This document shows, in pieces, positions 1 through 8,900 of a stretch of DNA of 64,000 nt (position 1 is its first letter; every line of letters begins with the position of its first letter). The notes under the pieces are model-generated. The model searched no databases. It was not told the DNA's origin and was given only the letters and a program-made list of their open reading frames with translations. The DNA is from Konateibacter massiliensis (GTDB taxonomy: Bacteria > Bacillota > Clostridia > Lachnospirales > Lachnospiraceae): the NCBI RefSeq assembly GCF_900184995.1, contig NZ_LT860099.1, forward strand, positions 956,269-1,020,268. The letters run 5' to 3'. Made by a program: the position numbers and the translations under genes.

Positions 1-1289
1 ATAAAATAACCGACTGTCTTTGGCAGGGTATTTGCCTTGAAATTGCTCCAGCCGCTCCAGAAAAAGCTTTTGGCACGCTCCGGAAATCCCACGCTTTTTT
101 CATAGTTTCCGCAGTATTCCCTCCGTATATCAAAGCTTGATTTAATTGCCAAATCAAGCATCCCTAAAAAAGAGGCCGGATGTCTCACATAGTAAACAGC
201 GATATCCGTCTGTGTATACTTATCTAAAAATTCCTCCTGCAGTATCGAATCCGCCGCTTTTACTACCGGCAGATAATCGTAGGATGAGACATCGGCAAGC
301 ATTTCATAGGAGGAATCAATATCAAATTCTACAAGCGTCTCTCCGGGATTATTCGACTGGAATAATACCCCTCTTGTCATCGCATGAAATTTAGAAGTCT
401 CATCAAAATCAGAGGTGAGATTTATCATGCTTACCACAGACACAAAGCATAAAAATAAAGCTGACATAACGCATACAAGCCCCCATATCCAGTTACTTCT
501 TATAAATAGAAGCTTCAGGCAATATACAGCAAGCAAAATAGCGATAACAGCCGTTTGATTTCTGGATGTGACAAGTACAATTCCGGATGCCAGCATTAAA
601 AGCAGCGCGCCAAAATCCCGGTATGCACTCCGCTCTTCCTGAAAAGACAGCGCCGCTGCAATGCAATACATCAGACTGATAAACCATAATGCCTCGGGAT
701 AAAAGGAGTTAAAGTATGTAAGATAGCCTACATCAGAAAAAATCAGCATTCCGATAAAACCGATCACAAAGCCCTCTGAAAATTCCTTCACACGCATACA
801 CGCCTGCTTAATTAACAGGTAGATGGCAGGAACATAAAAAATCCCATAAATAAGCGCCAAAAAGCGAATATCAAAATACTTGTCGGCTGTAACTAAGTGA
901 TCCAGATAAACGGCGAATTTCACCACTAAAACCTGACTATTACTCCAATCACTGGTTCTTTGATAGCCGCTCAGCACATTGGAATAGGTTTTAACGAAAT
1001 AGTTATTATAAACATCTGCTACTTCTGTTTCTATATAATAGACCCCGGCAGAATTCATTACTTGGGAAATAGAGCCGTCATCGGCTACGCCGAGATAATT
1101 TGGCAAAAATAAAATGATTGTCATCAGTAATCCGGCAAGACCGGCAGATACTAATGCAATCAACGACGGGGAATACTTTCCCTTCATCCTTTTATTGATA
1201 TGATGCCTGATTTGACTTATTTTTTTAAAGAAAAGAACTACTTGATTCGCAACATTTATAACCTTAGAATCTTCGTTTTTTTGCTCCAA
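1..1289 (-). CDS. polytopic membrane protein, partial (3' end outside window)
   Basis: The reading frame is open from 1289 down to the window edge, about 430 codons with no stop. A TTG at 1289 is the likely start: AGGGG lies nine bases upstream (1303-1299), whereas the first in-frame ATG at 1187 has no spaced ribosome binding site. The product has many hydrophobic segments, for example SLIALVSAGLAGLLMTIILF, and alternating short polar loops such as RHPASFLGMLDLAIKSS. The first extracytoplasmic loop contains DDGSISQVMNSAGVYY, which recalls the loop after TM1 of WsfD/GT-C-type glycan transferases; that resemblance is from memory and weak. No catalytic function can be assigned. The gene starts 22 bases after the stop of the MIF-like gene on the same strand, so the two may be co-transcribed. 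Confidence 0.7.
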   Translation of the reverse strand, partial: MEQKNEDSKVINVANQVVLFFKKISQIRHHINKRMKGKYSPSLIALVSAGLAGLLMTIILFLPNYLGVADDGSISQVMNSAGVYYIETEVADVYNNYFVKTYSNVLSGYQRTSDWSNSQVLVVKFAVYLDHLVTADKYFDIRFLALIYGIFYVPAIYLLIKQACMRVKEFSEGFVIGFIGMLIFSDVGYLTYFNSFYPEALWFISLMYCIAAALSFQEERSAYRDFGALLLMLASGIVLVTSRNQTAVIAILLAVYCLKLLFIRSNWIWGLVCVMSALFLCFVSVVSMINLTSDFDETSKFHAMTRGVLFQSNNPGETLVEFDIDSSYEMLADVSSYDYLPVVKAADSILQEEFLDKYTQTDIAVYYVRHPASFLGMLDLAIKSSFDIRREYCGNYEKSVGFPERAKSFFWSGWSNFKANTLPKTVGYF

Positions 1290-1310
1290 TTTTATTTACC
1301 CCTGAATTCA

Positions 1311-1655
1311 TTAGAAATTGGCTCCGTTCCAGCCCCATATATCTACTTCTTCGTATTTTACATAAATTTTATCCGGAGAAATACCAAGCTCCCCGCTTAT
1401 AATCTCCGTAATTTTCTGAGTTAAAGCAGAATATGCTTCCTTTGTTGACTTACCAAAAATCTTCACTTCAATCCATGCAATCAAAACATTTCCTTCTCCC
1501 GTGAAATACAAAGACTGCTCTCCTTCAAAGGAACACATAAGCCAATTCTCGCTTTTTCCAGGAATCAGTTCAATTGCCTTTCCAAGCTTTTCCTTGATTG
1601 CTATTTCTTTTTCTTTACTGATTTTTGTATTTGTTTTTGTGCTGATATATGGCAT
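1311..1655 (-). CDS. MIF-like tautomerase (macrophage migration inhibitory factor family)
   Basis: This 114-residue protein matches the MIF/D-dopachrome tautomerase family in length and in landmarks. It starts MPYISTKTN, so removal of Met exposes the N-terminal proline that is the catalytic base in the family. Lys34 in IPGKSENW lies where MIF has its active-site lysine. The C-terminal block ISPDKIYVKYEEV followed by WGWNGANF closely parallels the ISPDRVYINY...VGWNNSTF ending of animal MIF. A purine-rich ribosome binding site (GGTGGAG) precedes the ATG. The likely activity is keto-enol tautomerisation of a phenylpyruvate-like substrate; the natural substrate is unknown. Short 4-oxalocrotonate tautomerases (about 62 residues) are ruled out by length and by this C-terminus. 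Confidence 0.88.
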   Translation of the reverse strand: MPYISTKTNTKISKEKEIAIKEKLGKAIELIPGKSENWLMCSFEGEQSLYFTGEGNVLIAWIEVKIFGKSTKEAYSALTQKITEIISGELGISPDKIYVKYEEVDIWGWNGANF

Positions 1656-1895
1656 ATTTCTCCACCCTTCCCTTACTTTTTATATTGCATTTATTATAGT
1701 TTATCCAGATAGTGAAGTCAATTTATTAAGATATATTTTATATTTATTTTATCTTTCTGATTCCTCAAAAAAGTTTATAATTCTTTCAATAAAGTCTTGT
1801 AATTATTCAGAAAATCATTTAAAATGACATTATATGTGCATATTTTTTCAAAAGTGCAAAAAAACGATATTGAGAATTACAATTGAGGTGAGTGC

Positions 1896-2663
1896 ATGTT
1901 AGATGTAAATCGTGTAAATAGTTATGGAAGCGTAAATACGACTGACACCAACGTGTCAAGTACGGAAAAGACCGGCTCCTTTTCTTCTTACTTAGGGGAA
2001 TCCGAAACTTTGAGTGATATTTTTGAGAGAGCTGCCAGCAAGTACAATATTTCTGTTGATTTATTGAAAGCTGTGGGCAAGCAGGAATCAAACTTTAATC
2101 CCAATGCCGTTTCCCGTTGCGGAGCACAGGGTGTTATGCAGTTAATGCCTGCCACTGCCGCTTCACTTGGCGTGACAGACTCTTTTGATGCAGAGCAAAA
2201 TATTATGGGCGGTGCCAAGTATCTTTCTTCCTTGTTAGATACCTATGACGGCAATGTTTCCTTCGCTCTCGCTGCTTACAATGCAGGCGGCAATAACGTA
2301 AATAAATACGGCGGAATACCTCCGTTTAAAGAAACACAGGATTATGTTGTAAAGGTAACAGGGTATATGCAGACCGGTGTGGATGTTCCAAATACCTCCT
2401 ATTCTGTTTCCAGAAGCTTTGATGACACCGTCACAAACGACCAGGGCTTGCCTGATCAGCTGTTAAAGGTGATGGAAGAATTAAAGGCATCCTTTACCTA
2501 TGACGATTATCTGAATTTCGTAAATCTCTTTCTTGAGAACAGCAATAAAGATAATGAGGAGGAGGTTGAAAACTCTGCAAGCAGCAGTGCAGCAGCGTCT
2601 TCTTTAAACCAGATTAACTATTCTCCCGCTATTTTAAATCTATTGACTTCAGCCTCTGTGTAA
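1896..2663 (+). CDS. lytic transglycosylase (SLT domain)
   Basis: The 255-residue protein cleaves peptidoglycan glycan strands to give 1,6-anhydro products, by family. The SLT domain spans about residues 38-165. The catalytic glutamate is Glu64 in KQESNFNPNAVS, followed by GAQGVMQLMPATA (residues 76-88) and the AYNAG motif at 127-131, all typical of family 1 lytic transglycosylases. A GAGGTG ribosome binding site precedes ATG 1896. The N-terminus is polar and Ser/Thr-rich with no signal peptide, and the C-terminal 90 residues are acidic and low in complexity. Absence of a signal sequence is unusual for a periphery enzyme; some flagellum-associated clostridial homologues share it. The gene stands alone, convergent with the downstream ABC ATPase. 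Confidence 0.9.
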   Translation: MLDVNRVNSYGSVNTTDTNVSSTEKTGSFSSYLGESETLSDIFERAASKYNISVDLLKAVGKQESNFNPNAVSRCGAQGVMQLMPATAASLGVTDSFDAEQNIMGGAKYLSSLLDTYDGNVSFALAAYNAGGNNVNKYGGIPPFKETQDYVVKVTGYMQTGVDVPNTSYSVSRSFDDTVTNDQGLPDQLLKVMEELKASFTYDDYLNFVNLFLENSNKDNEEEVENSASSSAAASSLNQINYSPAILNLLTSASV

Positions 2664-2680
2664 ATCACAGAGGTTTTGAT

Positions 2681-3457
2681 TTATCCATTTATTGCAGCAT
2701 CCAGATAAGCAATGCTTAATGCCTTCGTAATTGGATTTTCATAGATTTCACAATCAACTTCGTAAATCATTTTAATCTTCTCTTTCGTCAGCACTTCTGC
2801 CGGGGTTCCGCTGGCAACAATTTCACCATTTTTCATTGCATATAAGTAATTACAATATTTCGCCGCTAATTCCAAGTCATGAAGTACCGCTAAGGTCGTC
2901 GTATTCATGTCCTTAACTAAATTGAGCACCTGCAGCTGATATTTAATATCAAGGTGGTTCGTCGGCTCATCAAGAACTAATAATCTGGGCTGCTGTACCA
3001 TGGCACGGGCTAAAATAACTCTTTGTTTTTCCCCGCCTGATAAAGAAAGATAACTATGGTTTTTAAGTTCAAACAGATTTACTTTTGCCAAAGCTTCGTT
3101 TACTAGTTTGATATCCTCTTCGGTATCCGCTTCCATAAAATGCTTATGAGGAGCTCTGCCCATAATAACCATATCATAAACAGAGAAATCAAAACTCAGT
3201 TCATTGAATTGTCCCACGACTGCAATATTTTTTGCTATCGTTTTTTCATTTTCGGCTAACACATCCAAATCATCTAAGGTAATATTACCCGCTTTAGGAT
3301 GAATTACCTTGTAAATCGATTTGAGCAGCGTACTTTTACCGCATCCGTTTGGTCCGATAATTCCTACCGTCTGCGAATCTTTCACCTTTAAGGAAACGTT
3401 TTTCACTATATCTGTATTACCTAAACGAATGGAAATATTATTAACGAATAAGTTCAT
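2681..3457 (-). CDS. ABC transporter ATPase, FecE/BtuD type
   Basis: This 258-residue ATPase powers an importer for an iron complex or cobalamin. Walker A is GPNGCGKST (35-43), the Q-loop glutamine is Gln83, the signature is LSGGEKQR (from 139), Walker B is LLVLDEPTN (159-167), and the switch histidine lies in LHDLELA. Length and motif spacing match the FecE/FepC/BtuD family. A GGAGG (3470-3466) lies inside the 3' end of the permease frame, and the permease stop is only two bases before this ATG, indicating translational coupling. The frameshift in the permease gene upstream could therefore lower its expression. The substrate cannot be read from the ATPase. Confidence 0.93.
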   Translation of the reverse strand: MNLFVNNISIRLGNTDIVKNVSLKVKDSQTVGIIGPNGCGKSTLLKSIYKVIHPKAGNITLDDLDVLAENEKTIAKNIAVVGQFNELSFDFSVYDMVIMGRAPHKHFMEADTEEDIKLVNEALAKVNLFELKNHSYLSLSGGEKQRVILARAMVQQPRLLVLDEPTNHLDIKYQLQVLNLVKDMNTTTLAVLHDLELAAKYCNYLYAMKNGEIVASGTPAEVLTKEKIKMIYEVDCEIYENPITKALSIAYLDAAING

Positions 3458-3459
3458 AA

Positions 3460-4553
3460 TTAATTACCTCCAAAACCATAATTTTTCTTCAGCAGCATAT
3501 ATAAGAATACCGGAGCACCAACGGCAGCCGTAATGATACCAACAGGAATTTCCACACCGGGTATAATGCTTCTTGCAACCAAATCAGTTAAACCATAAAA
3601 ATCCCACCGAAAAGAATTGAAATCGGAACCAATTGTTTATGATTACTGCCGACAATGGCTCTTGTAATATGAGGTATAATTAAACCGATAAAACCTATCA
3701 TTCCACAGTTAGCGACCATAATACCGGTAATCAAGGAGGCTATTGTTAAATATAATTTTCGATAAAAGCCAAGATTAATACCTAAAGTGGTAGCCGTTTC
3801 GTCTCCCACCAGCATAACATTCAGAGTTCTGAACTGAGTCAGGAAGAAGACTACACTTCCCGCAACAACAACTGTCAGAAAAGGAAGCTTAGACCAATTC
3901 GCACTGGCAACACTCCCCATAATCCAGAACGTTACACGCTGTAAACCTTGTTCATTATCTGCAAAATAAATAATTAAACTCGAAAAAGCCGAGAACATAG
4001 AATCAATAACAGTACCGGCTAAAACAAGCTTTGTACTTGTAACCCTGCCTCCCATATTGGCAAATAGCAAAACCAAAACAGAAGCGGCCAAAGCACCTAA
4101 AAAAGCTCCCAAAGATACACCGATCTGACCGATAATAGGCAATGCCCCAAAGCCAACAAGAATGGCAAATGTTGCACCTAGCGTAGCTCCGGACGAAATA
4201 CCTAAGATATAAGGATCTGCAAGCGGATTTTGTACAGAAGCCTGCATAATAGTACCGCAAATCGCCAATCCCATACCGATTAAACAGGCTGTCAAAACTC
4301 TGGGCAAACGAATTAACCAAACAATATTAAGATACGGCAAACTGATTTCACTAATATTCCCTATATCGATACCGGTTATTTTATACATAATAATTTGGAA
4401 GGTTTGTTGAAACGGAATATCCACTTGTCCAATGGATATTGAGGCTATAATAGCAATAAATAGAATAGCTAATAATGCTACTATAAAAGTAGGAATAAAT
4501 CCTTTATGGCGCTCATAAATCGATTTATCAATATTTAATTTTATCATTGACAT
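3460..4553 (-). pseudogene. FecCD-family ABC importer permease, frameshifted near the C-terminus
   Basis: The continuous frame from ATG 4553 encodes 321 residues of a FecCD/BtuC permease with multiple membrane segments and family motifs such as RLPRVLTACLIGMGLAICG, ADPYILGISSGA, and GFIGLIIPHITR. It ends prematurely at 3588 after ...SILFGGIFMV. Beyond that point another frame continues the family C-terminus: LTDLVARSIIPGVEIPVGII, then the last membrane segment, ending at a TAA at 3462-3460 two bases before the ATPase start. Adding one T to the short T run around 3586-3590 (minus strand) restores a single reading frame of about 364 residues, the usual family length. The loss removes the last membrane helix. 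It may be a real inactivating deletion or a sequencing error in a homopolymer; neighbouring genes are intact, so error or very recent decay are both plausible. Confidence 0.85.
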
Positions 4554-4576
4554 TTAAATTCTCCTGTGTTATAAAA

Positions 4577-4594
4577 AGTTAGACACGACTAACT
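4577..4594. promoter_or_regulatory. inverted repeat between divergent importer genes, putative metal-regulator operator
   Basis: AGTTAG and CTAACT form a perfect six-base inverted repeat separated by six bases. It sits in the 92-base divergent gap between the permease and the binding-protein gene, just upstream of a TATAAC (4598-4603) that could serve as a -10. The arms resemble the halves of DtxR/IdeR-type boxes (TTAG...CTAA). Assignment to an iron regulator is inference from position and shape. Confidence 0.45.
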
Positions 4595-4645
4595 AAGTAT
4601 AACACAATTTTATTTTTAATCAAATAAAAAAATATGGAGGAACTC

Positions 4646-5686
4646 ATGAAAAAGTTTATTTCTTTATTAACCATTGCGACCCTATCAATTTCATTAATAG
4701 GGTGCGGAGCCGGTAACAGTAACGGAGAAGATAATGTAAGTCAAGATAGCAGTTCAAATGTTGAAAGCGGTTCAAGTGAGGAGGGGTACCCGGTAACGAT
4801 AACCAGTTATTCCGTTAGTAGTGACGGTTCAACATGGGAAAAAATAGAGGAAACATTTGAAGCATCTCCCGAAAGAGTTGTATGCAACAATCAAGGTACC
4901 GCCGAATTAATGCTTCGCTTAGGATTAGCAGATAAAATCATAGGCATAGCCGCGGTATATGGTGAGCCTGCTGAGGATATTGCAGAGGAATTTAATAAAT
5001 TAAATGTAATTTCCGCAGATTATGCCTCTAAGGAATTGGTATTAGGAGCTGACCCGGATTGTGTAATTGGCAGAGGGGATTTATTTATTGATGGAGACTA
5101 TGGAATTGGTACTGTCACTGATTTGAATGCTATTGGAATTTCTACATATATTACAGAAGTAGGTGCTGATGGAGCGAATTTTGAATCCCTCATATCAGAT
5201 ATTGAAAACTTAGGAAAAATCTTTCATGTCCAGGATAAAGCGGCAGAATTAGCGGCAGAATATCAGTCATTAGTTGACAGTCTTAAAAACGATGCAAGAT
5301 GGTCTAAAAAAGAATTAAAGATGGCTGAAATTGCTGTGGTTGAAGATGGCATTCCAACAGTATCTGCTTCGCAGACTGAATATTTCCAAAACGAAGCATT
5401 TGAAATGATTGGTTTGCCAAATGTATTCAAAGATTTTGCTGGTTCTGAAGTAAGCGTAGAAACATTAATTGAGACCAACCCAGATGTATTAATCTTATTT
5501 GATTATGAAGGTGGTCCGGATATGGATACGATGATTAATTCTTTATATGAAAACGAATCATTACAGAATATAACCGCGATACAGGAAAAACAGATCTATG
5601 CATTAGATTTCAATGAAATTTATGGCGGAAGTGGAGAGATTTATTCTGCAATGCAAGAGCTTGGCAGCTTGATTTACGGAGAATAA
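4646..5686 (+). CDS. ABC importer substrate-binding lipoprotein (FepB/BtuF type)
   Basis: The 346-residue lipoprotein captures the ligand for the adjacent importer. The signal peptide ends in the lipobox LIGC, with Cys20 as the lipidation site. The mature part follows the Peripla_BP_2 pattern, with PERVVCNNQGTAELMLRLGL near residue 75, an RGDLF region, and ETNPDVLILFD in the second lobe. The ATG at 4646 is chosen over the in-frame ATG at 4634 because GGAGG (4636-4640) lies between them at correct spacing for 4646 only. It is transcribed divergently from the permease and ATPase genes. The family includes iron-siderophore, haem and cobalamin binders; the sequence does not settle which. Confidence 0.9.
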   Translation: MKKFISLLTIATLSISLIGCGAGNSNGEDNVSQDSSSNVESGSSEEGYPVTITSYSVSSDGSTWEKIEETFEASPERVVCNNQGTAELMLRLGLADKIIGIAAVYGEPAEDIAEEFNKLNVISADYASKELVLGADPDCVIGRGDLFIDGDYGIGTVTDLNAIGISTYITEVGADGANFESLISDIENLGKIFHVQDKAAELAAEYQSLVDSLKNDARWSKKELKMAEIAVVEDGIPTVSASQTEYFQNEAFEMIGLPNVFKDFAGSEVSVETLIETNPDVLILFDYEGGPDMDTMINSLYENESLQNITAIQEKQIYALDFNEIYGGSGEIYSAMQELGSLIYGE

Positions 5687-5708
5687 ATCAAGAATTATTA
5701 CAATTTTA

Positions 5709-5744
5709 AAATTTAACCTCCCATTTTATAGGGAGGTTAAATTT
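5709..5744. terminator. bidirectional terminator between binding-protein gene and nadC
   Basis: A perfect 14-bp stem (AAATTTAACCTCCC with GGGAGGTTAAATTT) closes an 8-base loop and runs into T-rich sequence on both strands. The last codons and stop of nadC (5726) lie within this hairpin, so terminator and coding end overlap. Confidence 0.85.
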
Positions 5745-6592
5745 TTAAGTGATAGATCCATAATCGGTGCCGAATGAGTCAGAGCACCGCATGATATAAA
5801 ATCCACTCCTATTTTTGCAATTTCTCGCAAGCGTTCTTTCGTCACATCACCGGAGCATTCAATTTGCGCTCTGCCGTCAATGAGCCCTACTGCTTCTGCC
5901 ATCGCCTCATTGCTCATGTTATCCAGCATAATGATATCGGCACCCGCCTCCAATGCTTCCTGGACCATAGCAAGGTTCTCTGCTTCCACCTCAATCTTTC
6001 TCACAAAAGGGGCATACTCTCTTGCCATTTCGATTGCCTTTCTCACTCCGCCTGCTGCACCTATATGATTGTCCTTTAGCAAAATGCCGTCAGATAAATT
6101 ATATCTGTGGTTAAGCCCTCCGCCCACCTTTACTGCATATTTCTCAAAAGGGCGCATATTTGGTGTTGTTTTCCTTGTATCCAGAAGCTTTGTCTCATAC
6201 CCTTCCAACTCCTTCACATATTCCCTTGTTATTGTGGCAATGCCGCTCATTCTCTGCAAATAATTGAGTGCCGTCCTCTCTCCTGACAAAAGAACTCTGA
6301 TATCCCCCTGCAATACGCCGATTATCTGTCCTTTTTTTACCGTATCACCATCCTGAAACGAAGTTGCAAAGCTGCTCTTCTCGTCCAGCAGTTGAAATAC
6401 TCTCTCAAACACGGAAAGCCCGCATATGACACCATCCTGCTTGCAGATAAGTTCTGCTCTTCCCGCAACACTGCTTCTCATCACCGCGTTTGTCGTCACG
6501 TCCTCGCTTGTGATGTCCTCCTTTAAGGCATTTAAGATATATTCATCTATATTAACCTTTAAATTTACACCATTTATCATAAAACTTTTCAT
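5726..6592 (-). CDS. nadC: nicotinate-nucleotide pyrophosphorylase (quinolinate phosphoribosyltransferase)
   Basis: NadC converts quinolinate and PRPP to nicotinate mononucleotide, releasing CO2, as the last dedicated step of de novo NAD synthesis. The 288-residue protein has the family motifs LDTRKTTPNMR (137-147), KVGGGLNHRYNLSDGILLKD (155-174) and the C-terminal EVEAEN...ADIIMLDNMS barrel strands. It is the third gene of a nadA-nadB-nadC operon and its start overlaps the nadB end by about 40 bases. The exact start is uncertain: ATG 6592 has AAGGG directly in front, and an in-frame ATG at 6580 (Met5) is possible. Confidence 0.96.
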   Translation of the reverse strand: MKSFMINGVNLKVNIDEYILNALKEDITSEDVTTNAVMRSSVAGRAELICKQDGVICGLSVFERVFQLLDEKSSFATSFQDGDTVKKGQIIGVLQGDIRVLLSGERTALNYLQRMSGIATITREYVKELEGYETKLLDTRKTTPNMRPFEKYAVKVGGGLNHRYNLSDGILLKDNHIGAAGGVRKAIEMAREYAPFVRKIEVEAENLAMVQEALEAGADIIMLDNMSNEAMAEAVGLIDGRAQIECSGDVTKERLREIAKIGVDFISCGALTHSAPIMDLSLKNLTSL

Positions 6593-7871
6593 CCCTTCTC
6601 TTTATTTCTCCAAGCAGCAAAGCTTTGTTTTCAAGTGTCCATTTTGCTTCATTTTCATAGCACTGCAAATCAAGTTCTTTGCTGACTCCCAATATACGGT
6701 CCGCCCTCTCTTCTTCGATAAAATGCCTTACTGCATTTCTGGAAAAAACAAGACTCTCCAGCAGGGAATTGCTTGCCAGACGATTTGCTCCGTGCACACC
6801 ATTGCAGGCAGTCTCTCCGACAGCATACAAGCGTTTCATCGATGTTCTTGCGTAAATATCCGTCTTGATACCTCCCATCAAATAGTGCTGTGCCGGCGTA
6901 ACAGGAATCAAGTCGGTAAAGGCATCATAACCCTCTTCCTTGCAGCGTGCATATATATTTGGAAAATGATTTTTAATTTTCTCTCTGCTTATATTCTCCA
7001 TACTCAGATAAACATACTCGGTGTGGTATTTTTCCATCTCTTCCTGAATCGCCTCGGTCAAAAGATCTCTTGGCAAAAGTTCGTTGACAAAGCGCTTTTT
7101 TTCCTCATTCAGGAGAATTGCCCCCTCACCCCGCACGGACTCTGAGATAAGAAATCTTCTTCCCTTCTTCTTAGAATACAGCACGGTTGGGTGTATCTGG
7201 ATATAGTTCATGTTTGCCACCGCAACATTATGGCGCAGGGCAAGTGCAATTCCATCTCCTGTTATCTGGGAAAAATTGGTGGAGCTTTTAAAGATTCCTC
7301 CTACCCCTCCGGTAGCCAGAAAAACAGCCTTTGCACGGCAAGCAATCCATTCGTTATTTCTTTTTGCAACGATGCCCGCACATTCCCCCTGCTCAGTCAA
7401 AATATCCACCATCACAGTATATTCCGCTATTGTGATATTACTTCGGCTTTTTGCCTCTTTTAGAAGCTTTTCTACGATTTCTTTTCCTGTCACATCCTGA
7501 TGATGAAGGATACGGTACGTGGAATGCCCGCCCTCTCTTGTGTACTCAAAATCACCCTGCGCGGTTTTATCAAACTCAACTCCATATTCTAATAATGTTT
7601 CAATCACATCCTTGGAGGAAGAAATCATCTCTTTCACCGATTCCGGATTGTTCTGGTATCTTCCTGCCTTCAACGTATCATTGTAATAATCTTCATAATC
7701 CTCCTGCATCAAAAGTGTGGAGATACCTCCCTGCGCAAGATAGGAATCGCTGATATCCGCCTCTTCTTTTGTAATCATCAATATGCTGCAATCCTTCGGA
7801 AGCGATAATGCCGCAAACAGCCCTGCCACTCCTGTACCGACTATAATCACTTCATATCTGTTTTCTTTCAT
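6552..7871 (-). CDS. nadB: L-aspartate oxidase
   Basis: NadB is an FAD enzyme that oxidises L-aspartate to iminoaspartate for quinolinate synthase. From ATG 7871 the protein has 439 residues. The dinucleotide-binding motif GTGVAG is at 12-17; the substrate region has GGHSTYRILHHQDVTG and SVRGEGAILLN, and the late FAD motif LYAVGETACNGVHGANRLAS is clear. The frame is open 45 codons further upstream, but that stretch lies within nadA and ATG 7871 overlaps the nadA stop as ATGA, a coupling arrangement. Many NadB proteins exceed 500 residues; this one is short at the C-terminal helical domain, as in several clostridia. Confidence 0.96.
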   Translation of the reverse strand: MKENRYEVIIVGTGVAGLFAALSLPKDCSILMITKEEADISDSYLAQGGISTLLMQEDYEDYYNDTLKAGRYQNNPESVKEMISSSKDVIETLLEYGVEFDKTAQGDFEYTREGGHSTYRILHHQDVTGKEIVEKLLKEAKSRSNITIAEYTVMVDILTEQGECAGIVAKRNNEWIACRAKAVFLATGGVGGIFKSSTNFSQITGDGIALALRHNVAVANMNYIQIHPTVLYSKKKGRRFLISESVRGEGAILLNEEKKRFVNELLPRDLLTEAIQEEMEKYHTEYVYLSMENISREKIKNHFPNIYARCKEEGYDAFTDLIPVTPAQHYLMGGIKTDIYARTSMKRLYAVGETACNGVHGANRLASNSLLESLVFSRNAVRHFIEEERADRILGVSKELDLQCYENEAKWTLENKALLLGEIKRRDEKFYDKWCKFKG

Positions 7872-8776
7872 TTTGCCATCTCCAACATTCTTTTCAGCGG
7901 CATATACGCCCGCCTTCTCAGCCCTTCTTCTATCTCCACCTTCGTTTCCATATCCTGCAGGCTTCGTTTTATTTTTTCCAGCGTGATTTTCTTCATGTTC
8001 GGACAAAACTGTCTGTGACCTACCGAGTAGAATAATTTGTCCGGATTTTTCCTCTTCAGCTCATGTAAAATACCAAGCTCCGTACAGATTAGAAATTCCT
8101 GTCTCTCACTCTTTGTCGCGTAATCGATAATTCCTGCCGTGCTTCCGATGTAGTCCGCTATCTCAAGTACCTCAAGCTTACATTCCGGATGAACGAGCAC
8201 CTCCATATCCGGTCTCACTTCCATTGCCTTTAATACATTTTCCTTTGTAATGCTCGTATGTACATGACAAAAGCCTTTGTTGAATATAAAATTCTTCTCT
8301 GGCACCTGCGATGCAACATAGCGTCCTAAATTCTCATCCGGTATAAAATAAATATTTTTTTCTGGCAATGCCTTTACAATCTTAACAGCATTGGAGCTGG
8401 TTACAATGATGTCTGAGAGCGTTTTTAACTTAGCGGAGGAATTGATGTAACAGACAACCGCAAGATCGTCATATTCCTCTCTTATCTGCAAAATCTTCTC
8501 CTCCTCTGCCATTCCCGCCATCGGGCAGTCTGCCAATGTCTCCGGCAATAACACCGTCTTATCCGGGCACAAAATCTTGGCACTCTCCCCCATAAAGGTA
8601 ACTCCCGCAAAACAAATTGTCTGCTGCGGCAGTTTTGTCGCCATTTCACTTAAATAATAGGAGTCTCCGATATAATCGGCAATATCCTGTATCTCATCCG
8701 CTACATAATAATGTGCTAAAATAACGGCATCTCGCTCTTTTTTTAACTGCTCAATTTCTTCTTTTATACTCTTCAT
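7868..8776 (-). CDS. nadA: quinolinate synthase
   Basis: NadA condenses iminoaspartate with dihydroxyacetone phosphate to quinolinate using a [4Fe-4S] cluster. The 302-residue protein has AHYYVADEIQDIADYIGDSY near the start and the three cluster cysteines in LADCPMAG, VHPECKLEV and FCPNMKKI. ATG 8776 is preferred to the ATG at 8797 because AAGGAG falls just before it. It is the promoter-proximal gene of nadABC, with a consensus promoter at 8830-8858. Confidence 0.96.
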   Translation of the reverse strand: MKSIKEEIEQLKKERDAVILAHYYVADEIQDIADYIGDSYYLSEMATKLPQQTICFAGVTFMGESAKILCPDKTVLLPETLADCPMAGMAEEEKILQIREEYDDLAVVCYINSSAKLKTLSDIIVTSSNAVKIVKALPEKNIYFIPDENLGRYVASQVPEKNFIFNKGFCHVHTSITKENVLKAMEVRPDMEVLVHPECKLEVLEIADYIGSTAGIIDYATKSERQEFLICTELGILHELKRKNPDKLFYSVGHRQFCPNMKKITLEKIKRSLQDMETKVEIEEGLRRRAYMPLKRMLEMAK

Positions 8777-8829
8777 AATATCTCCTTGTATTTCCAAATA
8801 GCCTGTTTCTGCCTCTTACTCTGTTACTT

Positions 8830-8858
8830 ACTATGACACGATTCTCGATTTTTGTCAA
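8830..8858 (-). promoter_or_regulatory. nadABC promoter with overlapping inverted repeat
   Basis: On the minus strand TTGACA (8858-8853) and CATAGT (8835-8830) are separated by 17 bases, a good sigma-A promoter about 55 bases upstream of nadA. A TGACA...TGTCA inverted repeat (8834-8857) covers the same span and could bind a NAD-responsive repressor; that role is inference. Confidence 0.65.
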
Positions 8859-8900
8859 TATATATGTATACTCTACTGACAATACAGTTATGATGTTTTC

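Noticed and set aside
1750-1895. SigD-type (flagellar) promoter ahead of the transglycosylase gene
   Set aside because: CGATAT is present, but no TAAA-like element lies at the required distance.
3580-3600. Programmed frameshifting in the permease gene
   Set aside because: No slippery heptamer with downstream structure is evident and this family is not known for it; mutation or sequencing error is simpler.
7872-8006. 45-codon N-terminal extension of nadB
   Set aside because: The extension lies inside nadA in another frame and is strongly charged; ATG 7871 begins directly at the family N-terminus.
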